Position numbers and translations under genes: made by a program. A stretch of 64,000 bases of DNA from Xenophilus arseniciresistens. GTDB taxonomy: Bacteria; Pseudomonadota; Gammaproteobacteria; Burkholderiales; Burkholderiaceae_C. The stretch is taken from contig NZ_JAQIPB010000010.1 in the NCBI RefSeq assembly GCF_028023875.1, positions 62,001 through 126,000 on the forward strand. The letters are read 5' to 3'. The notes beneath the pieces are model-generated. The model was not told where the DNA came from, did not search any database, and was given only the letters and a program-made list of their open reading frames with translations. Below, in pieces: positions 8,938-16,131 of the stretch; the first letter of the stretch is position 1; every line of letters starts with the position of its first letter.

Positions 8938-9037
8938 CGGGGTCTCCGCACGAGAAAAAGGGGAAGGAGGGGCGTGGGCCATTTTGCGCCTTCGGGCGCT
9001 TGTGCGTAGAGTGCAGCACGACTTGCCGGAGCCCGCC

Positions 9038-9913
9038 ATGAGCCCATCCACAAAGCCCGCCGCCGCGAAGAAGGCGGCGCCCAAAGCCGCCAGCAAACGC
9101 GCGAAGAAATCAGCGCCTGCGGCCGATGCGGCGCCGGCCGGCGCCGCGGCCATCCCTGCGGCGAGAGTGGGCATTGGCGGCTGGACCTACGAGCCCTGGC
9201 GCGGCAGCTTCTACCCGGAGGGCCTGGCCCATGCCAAGGAGCTGCAGCATGCCAGCCGCCAGCTGACGGCCATCGAGGTCAATGGCACCTACTACAGCAG
9301 CTTCAAGGCCGCCACCTTTGCCAAGTGGCGCGACGAGACGCCCGAGGGCTTCGTGTTCTCGCTCAAGGCCAATCGCTTTGCCACCAACCGCAAGCTGCTG
9401 GCCACGGCCGGCGAATCGATCAGCCGCTTCATCGACAGCGGCATCGAGGAGCTGGGGGCCAAGCTGGGCCCCATCGTGTGGCAGTTCATGCCTACCAAGG
9501 CTTTCGAGGCCGAGGACTTCGAAGCCTTCCTCGCGCTGCTGCCCCAGAAGGCGGGCTCGCGTCGGCTGCAGCATGTGATGGATGTGCGGCACCCCAGCTT
9601 CATGGTGCCCGAGTACCGCGCGCTGGCCCAGGCGCACGGCGTCTCCACGGTGTTCACCGATGCCGAGAAGTTTCCGTCCTTCGACGAACCCGAAGGACCG
9701 ATTGCCTATGCGCGGCTGATGGAGGCTTCGGCCAAAGAGGCCACGGGCTACGCGGCGCATGCGCTGGACCAATGGGCCGCGCGCGCCACGCAATGGTCGG
9801 CGCAGCGGCCGACCTATGTGTTCTTCATCAACGGTGCCAAGGAGCGGGCACCGGCCGCAGCACAAGGCTTGCTGCGGCGACTGGGCTGGTCGCCGCAGCA
9901 GGCGGCCGCTTGA
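9038..9913 (+). CDS. DUF72 family protein with Lys/Ala-rich N-terminus
   Basis: 291 residues. Residues 1-40 are a histone H1-like tail rich in Lys, Ala and Pro (KPAAAKKAAPKAASKRAKK). From about residue 43 the DUF72 (YecE-like) TIM-barrel domain starts with VGIGGWTYEPWRGSFYP, then ELQHASRQLTAIEVNGTYYS, FSLKANRFATN and VMDVRHPSF, and ends near a PTYVFFINGAKERAPAAA motif. The biochemical role of DUF72 is not established. The start at 9038 keeps the basic tail; an upstream extension is open but not protein-like. It is divergent from the M20 peptidase gene. Confidence 0.9.
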   Translation: MSPSTKPAAAKKAAPKAASKRAKKSAPAADAAPAGAAAIPAARVGIGGWTYEPWRGSFYPEGLAHAKELQHASRQLTAIEVNGTYYSSFKAATFAKWRDETPEGFVFSLKANRFATNRKLLATAGESISRFIDSGIEELGAKLGPIVWQFMPTKAFEAEDFEAFLALLPQKAGSRRLQHVMDVRHPSFMVPEYRALAQAHGVSTVFTDAEKFPSFDEPEGPIAYARLMEASAKEATGYAAHALDQWAARATQWSAQRPTYVFFINGAKERAPAAAQGLLRRLGWSPQQAAA

Positions 9914-9955
9914 AGATCGTCGGCCGCGACGCGCTGGCGCGCGCGCTATGAAGAC

Positions 9956-10483
9956 TCAGGCCGCAGCCTGCAGCGAAGGCTTGCTGGCGCTGTCGCCCTT
10001 GGCCGTGCCCACGCTGACTTCACCCGACAGCTGGCCGCCTTCTTCGATGACGATCTTGCCGTAGCGGATCTTGCCCGTGACCTTGCCGGTCGCATGGATC
10101 ACCAGCTTCTCGCGCGCCGTCAGGTCGCCGTCGAACAGGCCGCGGATCTCGGCGATGTCGATGGCCACCGAGCCCTTGAAGGAGCCCTGCTCGGAAATCT
10201 GGATCACCCGCGAATCCATGGTGGCTTCGACGATGCCTTCCACGACCAGCGTGTCGCAGTCGGTGATCTCGACGCCCTTGAGCTTGATGTTGGGGCCGAC
10301 GGTGAGCTTGCTGCCGGCTTCCTTGACCGGGGCGCTGGCCGCCGAAGGCGTGGCGGTCGTCAGCGAGGAGGGATTCACGGGTGCGCCGGAGAGGTTGCTG
10401 CCACCACCGACCAGGGGCGCGGGCCGCGAGTTGAAGTTGTCATCCGAGTTGCGCTTGCCGAAGAAGGGGGATTGCGATGCCAA
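9956..10483 (-). CDS. Bactofilin-type cytoskeletal protein (TTG start)
   Basis: 175 residues, starting at a TTG at 10483 that follows AGGAG with six bases of spacing; no ATG in this frame makes sense. The N-terminal 60 residues are polar and disordered-looking. The bactofilin (DUF583) beta-helix occupies about 65-165, with regularly spaced hydrophobic and Gly residues (LVVEGIVEATMDSRVIQI, GSFKGSVAIDIAEIRG, GKVTGKIRYGKIVIEEGG). Bactofilins polymerise into filaments that organise envelope enzymes and cell shape. The gene is not beside a peptidoglycan hydrolase here, so its partner is unknown. Confidence 0.9.
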   Translation of the reverse strand: MASQSPFFGKRNSDDNFNSRPAPLVGGGSNLSGAPVNPSSLTTATPSAASAPVKEAGSKLTVGPNIKLKGVEITDCDTLVVEGIVEATMDSRVIQISEQGSFKGSVAIDIAEIRGLFDGDLTAREKLVIHATGKVTGKIRYGKIVIEEGGQLSGEVSVGTAKGDSASKPSLQAAA

Positions 10484-10537
10484 TGGGAGCTCCTGGGAAA
10501 AGCCGCATCGTAGGGAACTGCTTCGCCGCGTCACACT

Positions 10538-11140
10538 TCATTGCGCAAGATCGGTAACCAAAATCCAGCCAGCACGCCCCTGCGTGCCGTCATCCACGCG
10601 CAATTTCAGCGCGGGAGCCTGTGTCTCGGGCACCTCCAGCTGCAGCTCGACCAGGCTGCCGTGCCGCACTTCGCCCAGCATGCCCTGCACGGCCGCGAGT
10701 TCGCGTCGCACCAGGCCTTCGAAGGCATAGGGCACGGTGCAGATCAGCCTTGTGCGCCGCTGCAGCGGCACCAGCGTGGCCGCCGAAAGGGCCTGGGCCA
10801 CGCTGTCGGTGTAGGCCCGCACCAGGCCGCCGGCGCCCAGCTTGACGCCGCCGAAATAGCGCACCACCGTGGCCAGCACGCCTTCCAGGTCATGGTGGCG
10901 CAACACCTCGAACATGGGTCGGCCCGCGGTGCCGCTGGGTTCACCGTCGTCCACGGCTGCGGATTGGCCGCCCGCCAGGAGGGCCCAGCACACGTGCGCG
11001 GCCGAGGGGTGCTCGGCCCGCAGCGCCGCCACCACGGCCTGCGCCTGCGCGCGGTCTGCGACGGGCTGCACGCAGGCCAGGAAGCGGCTCTTGCGCACCA
11101 GCAGTTCGGCGTGGGCCGGCGTGTTCAGCGTGGCAGGCAT
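10538..11140 (-). CDS. YigZ/IMPACT family protein
   Basis: 200 residues from ATG 11140 (MPATLNTPAHAELLVRKSRF). The IMPACT N-terminal domain (UPF0029) has the expected KSRFLA start, an AAHVCWALLAGGQ segment, DDGEPSGTAGRPM at about 70, and VVRYFGGVKLGAGGLVRAY. A small DUF1949-like C-terminal domain follows. Members are linked to translation regulation in eukaryotes; the bacterial role is not defined. The frame extends upstream with unrelated composition, so the shorter start is preferred. It lies about 40 bases after metW in the same direction and could share its transcript. Confidence 0.9.
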   Translation of the reverse strand: MPATLNTPAHAELLVRKSRFLACVQPVADRAQAQAVVAALRAEHPSAAHVCWALLAGGQSAAVDDGEPSGTAGRPMFEVLRHHDLEGVLATVVRYFGGVKLGAGGLVRAYTDSVAQALSAATLVPLQRRTRLICTVPYAFEGLVRRELAAVQGMLGEVRHGSLVELQLEVPETQAPALKLRVDDGTQGRAGWILVTDLAQ

Positions 11141-11180
11141 CGCAGGCGGGTGGCGTGCAGGATGGCGCGCCGCGGGGTCA

Positions 11181-11765
11181 TCACTCGCGCTCGAAGCGGA
11201 ACACGGCGGTGCTGGCGCGGGCGTTGGGCAGCCAGCGCACCTCGGCACCCTGATGCACGCCGAAGGCATCAAGCACCCGCAGCCGGTTCTTGCGCGCCAG
11301 CACCTCGAAGTCCTTGAAGGTGCCCACGCGGATGTTGGGCGTGTCGTACCACTGGTAGGGCAGTCGCCGGGTGACCGGCATGCGCCCGCGCGCGATGCTG
11401 ATGCGGTTGGGCCAGTGCGCGAAGTTGGGGAAGGCCACGATGCCGGTGCGGCCCACGCGCGCCGTCTCGCGCAGCATCACTTCCGCATTGCGCAGGTGCT
11501 GCAGCGTGTCGATCTGCAGCACCACATCGAAGCTCGCGTCCTCGAACATCGACAGCCCTTCGTCCAGGTTGAGCTGGAGGACCTGGACGCCGCGGCGCAC
11601 GCATTGCAGCACGTTGCCATCGGCGATTTCCACGCCGTAGCCGCTGCAGCCGCGCTCGCGCTGGAGCCGCTCCAGCAGCACGCCGTCGCCGCAACCCAGG
11701 TCGAGCACGCGCGCGCCCTCGGGCACCAGGCGCACGATGGCACTTTGCAGGTCGAAGTCGCTCAT
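11181..11765 (-). CDS. metW: Methionine biosynthesis protein MetW
   Basis: 194-residue class I methyltransferase-fold protein. The SAM-binding glycine motif is at about residues 18-30 ([15 protein letters not shown]), followed by [15 protein letters not shown] and an [14 protein letters not shown] segment. MetW is the usual partner of MetX in proteobacteria and, in studied cases, is needed for full acyltransferase activity. Its ATG at 11765 overlaps the metX stop by four bases (ATGA), so the two are translationally coupled under the leader riboswitch. The start [10 protein letters not shown] is standard for the family. Confidence 0.95.
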   Translation of the reverse strand: MSDFDLQSAIVRLVPEGARVLDLGCGDGVLLERLQRERGCSGYGVEIADGNVLQCVRRGVQVLQLNLDEGLSMFEDASFDVVLQIDTLQHLRNAEVMLRETARVGRTGIVAFPNFAHWPNRISIARGRMPVTRRLPYQWYDTPNIRVGTFKDFEVLARKNRLRVLDAFGVHQGAEVRWLPNARASTAVFRFERE

Positions 11766-12898
11766 GCGGCACCTCCCAGTTCGGCGGCGATGCCCTCGAA
11801 CCACGCGCGCACCACGCCCAGATAGCGGGCGTCGTCCAGCAGGAAGGCGTCGTGGCCGTGCGGTGCGTCGATTTCCGCGTAGCTCACGCTGCGGCGGTTG
11901 TCGAGCAGGGCCTTGACGATCTCGCGGCTGCGTGCCGGTGAAAAACGCCAGTCGGTCGAAAAGCTCACCAGCAGGAACTTGGCGGTCGCGCGAGCCAGTG
12001 CTGCGCGCAGCTCTCCGCCGTAGGCGCCGGCCGGGTCGAAGTAGTCCAGGGCGCGCGTGATCAGCAGGTAGGTGTTGGCGTCGAAGTACTCGCTGAACTT
12101 GTCGCCCTGGTAGCGCAGGTAGCTTTCGATCTGGAACTCCACATCCTGTGTGGAGTAGTGGATGGCGGTGCCATTTCTCAACTGGCGACCGAACTTCTCG
12201 TTCATCACGTCGTCGCTGAGGTAGGTGATGTGGCCGATCATGCGCGCGATGCGCAGGCCGCGCCGCGGCACCACGCCATGCTCATAGAAATGGCCACCAT
12301 GGAAGTCGGGGTCGGTCACGATGGCGCGGCGTGCCACTTCGTTGAACGCGATGTTCTCGGCGTTGAGATTGGGCGCGCTCGCGATCACGGCGGCATGGCG
12401 CACCCGCTCGGGATACTGCAGCGTCCACGACAGCGCCTGCATGCCGCCCAGACTGCCGCCCATCACCGCGGCCAGGGTGTCGATGCCCAGCGCATCGAGC
12501 AGCCGCGCCTGGGCATCGACCCAGTCTTCCACCGTCACGACAGGGAAATCGGCACCGTAGATGCGGCCGGTGTCGGGGTTCACATGCATCGGTCCCGTGG
12601 AGCCGAAGCAGGAGCCCAGGTTGTTGATGCCGATCACGAAGAAGCGGTTGGTGTCCAGCGACTTGCCGGGGCCGATCATGTTGTCCCACCAGCCCTCGGA
12701 TTTGGGCTGATCCGCATAGCGCCCGGCTACGTGATGCGATGCGTTCAGCGCATGGCACACCAGCACGGCGTTGCTGCGCTCGGCGTTGAGCTGGCCATAG
12801 GTTTCGTAGGCCAGCGAATAGTCGCGAATCTGCGCCCCGCTGCGCAGGGGCAGCGGCGCTTCGAAGCGCATCGACTGGGAGGTGACATCAAAAGACAT
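11762..12898 (-). CDS. metX: Homoserine O-acyltransferase MetX
   Basis: 378-residue alpha/beta-hydrolase-fold enzyme. It activates homoserine by O-acylation in the first dedicated step of methionine synthesis. The catalytic triad is visible: nucleophile S149 in [10 protein letters not shown]316 in [10 protein letters not shown]349 in PHGHDAF. The oxyanion region [12 protein letters not shown] is typical. Genome annotators usually write homoserine O-acetyltransferase, but many betaproteobacterial members that travel with MetW have been reassigned as succinyltransferases, so the acyl donor should be left open. It is followed by metW with a four-base overlap. The leader carries a SAM-II aptamer and a terminator directly upstream of the start codon. 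Confidence 0.95.
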   Translation of the reverse strand: MSFDVTSQSMRFEAPLPLRSGAQIRDYSLAYETYGQLNAERSNAVLVCHALNASHHVAGRYADQPKSEGWWDNMIGPGKSLDTNRFFVIGINNLGSCFGSTGPMHVNPDTGRIYGADFPVVTVEDWVDAQARLLDALGIDTLAAVMGGSLGGMQALSWTLQYPERVRHAAVIASAPNLNAENIAFNEVARRAIVTDPDFHGGHFYEHGVVPRRGLRIARMIGHITYLSDDVMNEKFGRQLRNGTAIHYSTQDVEFQIESYLRYQGDKFSEYFDANTYLLITRALDYFDPAGAYGGELRAALARATAKFLLVSFSTDWRFSPARSREIVKALLDNRRSVSYAEIDAPHGHDAFLLDDARYLGVVRAWFEGIAAELGGAA

Positions 12899-12903
12899 GG
12901 CGC

Positions 12904-12935
12904 AAAAAAACCGGCCTCGCCAAAAACGAGCCGGG
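12904..12935 (-). terminator. Leader terminator immediately upstream of metX
   Basis: On the minus strand CCGGCTCG, loop TTTTT(GG), CGAGGCCGG, then seven T. The T-run ends five bases before the metX ATG. It sits 3' of the SAM-II aptamer and should act as its expression platform by premature termination. No clear Shine-Dalgarno is left between the hairpin and the ATG, so initiation may also be affected. Confidence 0.75.
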
Positions 12936-12950
12936 TCATGTCATGTCCGC

Positions 12951-13006
12951 GTCCGTCTTTAGCTGAATTTGTTAAGCGCCCGCAAGCTGGAGCAAATCGG
13001 CGCGTG
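12951..13006 (-). ncRNA. SAM-II riboswitch aptamer (metX leader)
   Basis: Read on the minus strand, the segment matches the SAM-II (SAM-alpha) layout. P1 is GCGCC / GGCGC. Loop 1 starts GATTTG, which can pair with CAAAT downstream to give the H-type pseudoknot. Conserved TTGC lies before the 3' arm of P1, and the hallmark GCTAAA follows. It aligns element by element with the crystallised environmental metX SAM-II RNA. Binding of S-adenosylmethionine should reduce expression of metX and metW. A TATACT -10-like box at 13013-13018 would start transcription right at the aptamer. SAM-II is best known from alphaproteobacteria. Confidence 0.85.
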
Positions 13007-13012
13007 GCCGGG

Positions 13013-13018
13013 AGTATA
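13013..13018 (-). promoter_or_regulatory. Probable -10 box of metX
   Basis: TATACT on the minus strand, about seven bases before the predicted 5' end of the SAM-II aptamer. No good -35 hexamer is seen at the usual distance. Confidence 0.5.
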
Positions 13019-13435
13019 GGGCCAGGGCGGGCGTTGGGCGCTGGCGCCTACCTGTGAGCTTGCCCCGGAGCCGGGGCCAAGGAGCGAGCCCAACGTTGCG
13101 GGCCTTTGCAGAGACGGTGCTTGCATGTGGCCCAAAACCATGCGGAAAACTTGCGCCTGCGTGTCAATCCTGGGCACTGTTTCGGGGCTTTTTTGCCGGC
13201 ATGGAGCCGCTGGCCACTGATGCTTTGCCATAGGCCATCAGCCTTTTGTAGTAGGGCTCATATTGTGAGCAAGCGCACACATCAACAATATTTAAACGCC
13301 TTGCGGGAGCGCGGGCAAATTCCTACTTGCAAAAGAAGCAAATCCACCATAATGGACGTGCCTGCGGGTTGGGAATGCCCGCAGTCATCGGTGATCGGAC
13401 AGTTTCGCCGGGCTTGCCCGCCAAGCCCTGCTCTC
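13019..13435. other. Intergenic region between metX and the RNA-binding protein gene
   Basis: Beyond the metX promoter the stretch holds an A/T-rich patch (13255-13300) with an inverted repeat ATATTGT / ACAATAT at 13260-13266 and 13285-13291. A candidate promoter for the plus-strand gene follows: TTGCAA at 13327-13332 and CATAAT at 13348-13353 (15-base spacing, so weak). A 7-bp hairpin CTGCGGG / CCCGCAG lies at 13362-13384 in the predicted leader. No gene is convincing here. Confidence 0.5.
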
Positions 13436-13474
13436 GGGACTCCATCGCTTTTTATCTGTGTTCATAGGAGTCCC
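13436..13474 (+). promoter_or_regulatory. Leader hairpin sequestering the Shine-Dalgarno of the RNA-binding protein gene
   Basis: GGGACTCC at 13436-13443 is perfectly complementary to GGAGTCCC at 13467-13474, which contains the AGGAG ribosome-binding site of the gene starting at 13478. The 23-base loop is U-rich. In the mRNA this 8-bp stem would hide the ribosome-binding site, as expected of a thermosensor or an autoregulated leader. Confidence 0.65.
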
Positions 13475-13477
13475 TTG

Positions 13478-14014
13478 ATGGGCAACAAACTGTACGTCGG
13501 CAACCTGCCTTATTCGGTGCGCGACGGAGATCTGGAGCAGGCTTTCGGGCAATTCGGCGCCGTGACCAGCGCCAAGGTCATGATGGAACGTGAAACCGGC
13601 CGCTCCAAGGGCTTCGGTTTCGTGGAAATGGGCAGCGACGCTGAAGCGCAAGCCGCCATCGAGGGCATGAACGGTCAATCGCTGGGTGGCCGCAACGTCG
13701 TGGTCAATGAAGCGCGTCCGATGGAGCCGCGTCCCCCCCGCAGCGGTGGCGGCGGTTACGGCGGCGGCGGTGGTGGTTACGGCGGCGGCGGTGGCGGCGG
13801 CTACGGCGGTGGTGGCCGCAGCGGCGGTGGTGGCGGCGGCTACGGCGGCGGTGGTCGCAGCGGTGGCGGCGGCAACGACGGCGGCTTCCGCAGCCCCTAC
13901 GGCACTGGCCCCCGCGGTGGTGGCGGTGGCGGCCGCAGTGGCGGCGGTTACGGCGGCGGCGGTGGTGGTGGTTACGGCGGCAGTGGCGGCGGCTACGGCG
14001 GCGGCAACTACTGA
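13478..14014 (+). CDS. RNA-binding protein, RRM plus glycine-rich tail
   Basis: 178 residues. A single RRM occupies about 1-82, with RNP2 as LYVGNL near the start and RNP1 as KGFGFVEM at about residue 46. The tail (about 90-178) is almost entirely Gly with Tyr, Arg and Ser in GGYGGGGGGYGG-type repeats, like cold-inducible glycine-rich RRM proteins of cyanobacteria and proteobacteria. It probably acts as an RNA chaperone, with the tail promoting self-association. The ATG at 13478 follows AGGAG. The long leader with a hairpin over the Shine-Dalgarno suggests post-transcriptional control. A strong terminator follows. Confidence 0.93.
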   Translation: MGNKLYVGNLPYSVRDGDLEQAFGQFGAVTSAKVMMERETGRSKGFGFVEMGSDAEAQAAIEGMNGQSLGGRNVVVNEARPMEPRPPRSGGGGYGGGGGGYGGGGGGGYGGGGRSGGGGGGYGGGGRSGGGGNDGGFRSPYGTGPRGGGGGGRSGGGYGGGGGGGYGGSGGGYGGGNY

Positions 14015-14050
14015 TCGCCCAGATCGCTCGCGTTCAAACGCTAAGCATGC

Positions 14051-14077
14051 AAAGGCCCTTCGGGGCCTTTGTTGTTT
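14051..14077. terminator. Bidirectional intrinsic terminator
   Basis: AAAGGCCC - TTCG - GGGCCTTT followed by GTTGTTTG. It lies between the convergent RNA-binding protein gene and SDR gene, and can serve both. Confidence 0.88.
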
Positions 14078-14084
14078 GTGCCGC

Positions 14085-14870
14085 TCAGGCCTCGCCCTTT
14101 CTCTTCTTGCGCCCCCGCCCTTGCACCGCACGGTCGTACAGCGCGTTCGGAAGCCAACGCATGATGCGCGCTACCCAGCCCATCTGCCAGGGGATGACGC
14201 GGTAGCTGTGCCCCGCGTCGATGGCCTGGAACGCACGATCGGCGAAGTCTTCGGCCCGCATCAGAAAGGGCATGCCATAGCGGTTGCCGCGTGTCAGCGG
14301 GGTGTCGATGTAGCCCGGACACAGCGTCACCACACGCACGCCACTGCCATGCAGTTCCGTGCGCAGGCTTTCACAGTAGGCCACCACGCCGGCCTTGCTG
14401 GCGCAGTAGGCACCGTGCCCGGGCAGTCCGCGTATGGCCGCCACGCTGGCGATGCCCACCAGCCGGCCGCTGCCGCGCTGGCGCATGCCGGCCACAAAAG
14501 GATGGAAAGTGGCCGCCAGGCCGGTGTTGTTGAGCGCGAAGGTCTGGCTCATCACCTCCAGGTCTTCGCGCTCCGCGGTGTCCATGCCCACGCTGATGCC
14601 GGCATTGGCAATGACCACGTCGGGCAGGCCTTGTTCCACCAGGCAGTGCTGGCCGGCCGCCACGATGCTGTCGATCTGTGAGACATCCGCGCCGTAGACC
14701 CGGCAGCGGCTGGCATCGAGCTGATGCGCGTCCGCCCAGGCCTGCATCTGCTCGGTGCGCCGGGCGACCAGCGCAAGCCGGTAGCCGGCCTGCGCAAAGC
14801 GCTGCGCCAGTGCTTCGCCAATGCCGCTGGATGCGCCGGTGATGAAGACCAGGGGAGGCGTTGTCTGCAT
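14085..14870 (-). CDS. Short-chain dehydrogenase/reductase
   Basis: 261-residue classical SDR. The cofactor motif TGASSGIGEALA is at about residues 11-22, NAG at about 90 (IANAGISVGM), and the catalytic Ser/Tyr/Lys appear as SVAA and YCASK. The basic residues after beta-2 (ARRTEQ) suggest NADPH preference. The C-terminus ends in a very basic GRGRKKRKGEA tail after a hydrophobic stretch (WVARIMRWLPNALYDRAV), typical of SDRs that associate with membranes. It follows lptC by about 30 bases, so it is probably the last gene of the kdsD-kdsC-lptC unit, in the place where lptA is usual. Substrate unknown. Confidence 0.9.
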   Translation of the reverse strand: MQTTPPLVFITGASSGIGEALAQRFAQAGYRLALVARRTEQMQAWADAHQLDASRCRVYGADVSQIDSIVAAGQHCLVEQGLPDVVIANAGISVGMDTAEREDLEVMSQTFALNNTGLAATFHPFVAGMRQRGSGRLVGIASVAAIRGLPGHGAYCASKAGVVAYCESLRTELHGSGVRVVTLCPGYIDTPLTRGNRYGMPFLMRAEDFADRAFQAIDAGHSYRVIPWQMGWVARIMRWLPNALYDRAVQGRGRKKRKGEA

Positions 14871-14899
14871 CTTGTCGCGCCGGTGGTTGGCCGGTCCGC

Positions 14900-15562
14900 T
14901 CAGCGTGCGGGTGCCTGCGGCGTCGCGGACGGGGCGATGAACCCGCGCACGCGGCCTTGCAGGTTGGCCACGCCGTCGAGGTTGTCGTAGTCCATCGAAT
15001 CGGCCGTGAAGCGGTCGTTGCCACGCGTGAGCGTGACAGGCAGGTGCGAGCGCACACGTTCGGTGTTGACGAAGGCGTGCAGGAACTCGCCACGGAATTC
15101 CAGTCGCGGCATCGCGCGGCCGTTGGCCAGGGTCGCGGCGTCGCGCACCACGATGGCATTGCCAAAGAGCTGGATTTCGCTGCCGTCCCCGTTGGACACG
15201 CCGCGGTCGGCGCTGGCATGGGTGACCAGCCCTTCGGGCGAGACCGAGCGCAAGCGCACCTGGTCGACTTCCAGCGTGTCGGTGTCGGGGTAGTGACGCC
15301 CTTCCTTGCCCGTGAGCTCGCTGCGCAGCGAGCCGCTGGGCAGGAAGTTCTTGACCGTGAAGTCGCGCATGAAGAAGTCGGGCTCGTGGGTGGGTGCTGC
15401 TGCCACCGTCGGATCGGCCAGGCGGGGCGCGTTGCGCACCAGCCAGTAGGTGCCCAGCGCCAATGCACCCGTCAGGATGATGGGCAGGTACAGGCTGAGC
15501 CGGTCCAGCGCGAGACGCCAGGTCCAGCGGCGGCCCAGCGGTGCGGTGATGCTATTGCTCAA
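14900..15562 (-). CDS. lptC: LPS export protein LptC (TTG start)
   Basis: 220 residues. One N-terminal membrane anchor (LYLPIILTGALALGTYWLV, about 25-43) is followed by a periplasmic beta-jellyroll (about 60-210) with the LptC feature of repeated short strands (MRDFTVKNFLPSGSLRSEL, DTLEVDQVRL, ADSMDYDNLDGVANLQGRV). It bridges LptBFG to LptA in lipopolysaccharide transport. The start is a TTG at 15562 with GGAGGT six bases upstream; it overlaps the kdsC stop as TTGA. No ATG in this frame fits. lptA and lptB, usually next, are absent here. Confidence 0.9.
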   Translation of the reverse strand: MSNSITAPLGRRWTWRLALDRLSLYLPIILTGALALGTYWLVRNAPRLADPTVAAAPTHEPDFFMRDFTVKNFLPSGSLRSELTGKEGRHYPDTDTLEVDQVRLRSVSPEGLVTHASADRGVSNGDGSEIQLFGNAIVVRDAATLANGRAMPRLEFRGEFLHAFVNTERVRSHLPVTLTRGNDRFTADSMDYDNLDGVANLQGRVRGFIAPSATPQAPAR

Positions 15563-16131
15563 GCTGCACCTCCGTGCAGGTCGTCCAGCAGTCGGCGGTA
15601 GTGTCCGCCGGCCATCAGCAGCAGATCGCAGCATTCGCGCGCGGCGCCTTCGCCGCCTTTGGCCGTGGTCACGTAACGCGCTGCGGCGCGGACTTCGACA
15701 TGGGCATTTGCCGGCGCCACGGCCAGGCCCACGCGGCGCAGCACCGGCAGGTCGGGCCAGTCGTCGCCCATGGCGGCGGCCTGCGACCAGTCCAGGCCCA
15801 GGCTCTGCAGCATGGCTTCGGCGGCCGGCAGCTTGTTGCTGATGCCGTAGCGCACATGTTCGACGCCGAGGGCTTCCAGGCGCACGCGCAGGGGCTTGGA
15901 ATCGCGGCCCGTGATCACGGCCGGCACGATGCCCGCGCGCTTGATCAGCTGCAGGCCATAGCCATCGAGGATGGAAAAGCGCTTGAGGGTTTCGCCTTCT
16001 TCGCTGAAATAGACGCCGCCGTCCGTCAGCACGCCGTCCACGTCAAAGAAGGCCACGCGCATGCCCTGGGCGGCCAGCAGCAGCTCGGGCGCAAATCGCT
16101 GCATGGGCGCCGATGAAGAGCTGTCGTTCAT
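15559..16131 (-). CDS. kdsC: 3-deoxy-D-manno-octulosonate 8-phosphate phosphatase
   Basis: 190-residue HAD-superfamily phosphatase without cap domain (C0 type). Motif I is FFDVDGVLTDGG with D30 and D32; motif II is the Thr in VITGRDS; motif III is the Lys in SNKLPAAE; motif IV is MGDDWPDLPVL. It removes phosphate from Kdo-8-phosphate in lipopolysaccharide core synthesis. The gene overlaps kdsD upstream by one base (TGATG) and lptC downstream by four, so the cluster is translationally coupled. Confidence 0.95.
   Translation of the reverse strand: MNDSSSSAPMQRFAPELLLAAQGMRVAFFDVDGVLTDGGVYFSEEGETLKRFSILDGYGLQLIKRAGIVPAVITGRDSKPLRVRLEALGVEHVRYGISNKLPAAEAMLQSLGLDWSQAAAMGDDWPDLPVLRRVGLAVAPANAHVEVRAAARYVTTAKGGEGAARECCDLLLMAGGHYRRLLDDLHGGAA

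Noticed and set aside
12959-13231. Minus-strand frame of 90 codons upstream of metX
   Set aside because: It lies across the SAM-II aptamer and metX promoter and has no protein-like pattern.
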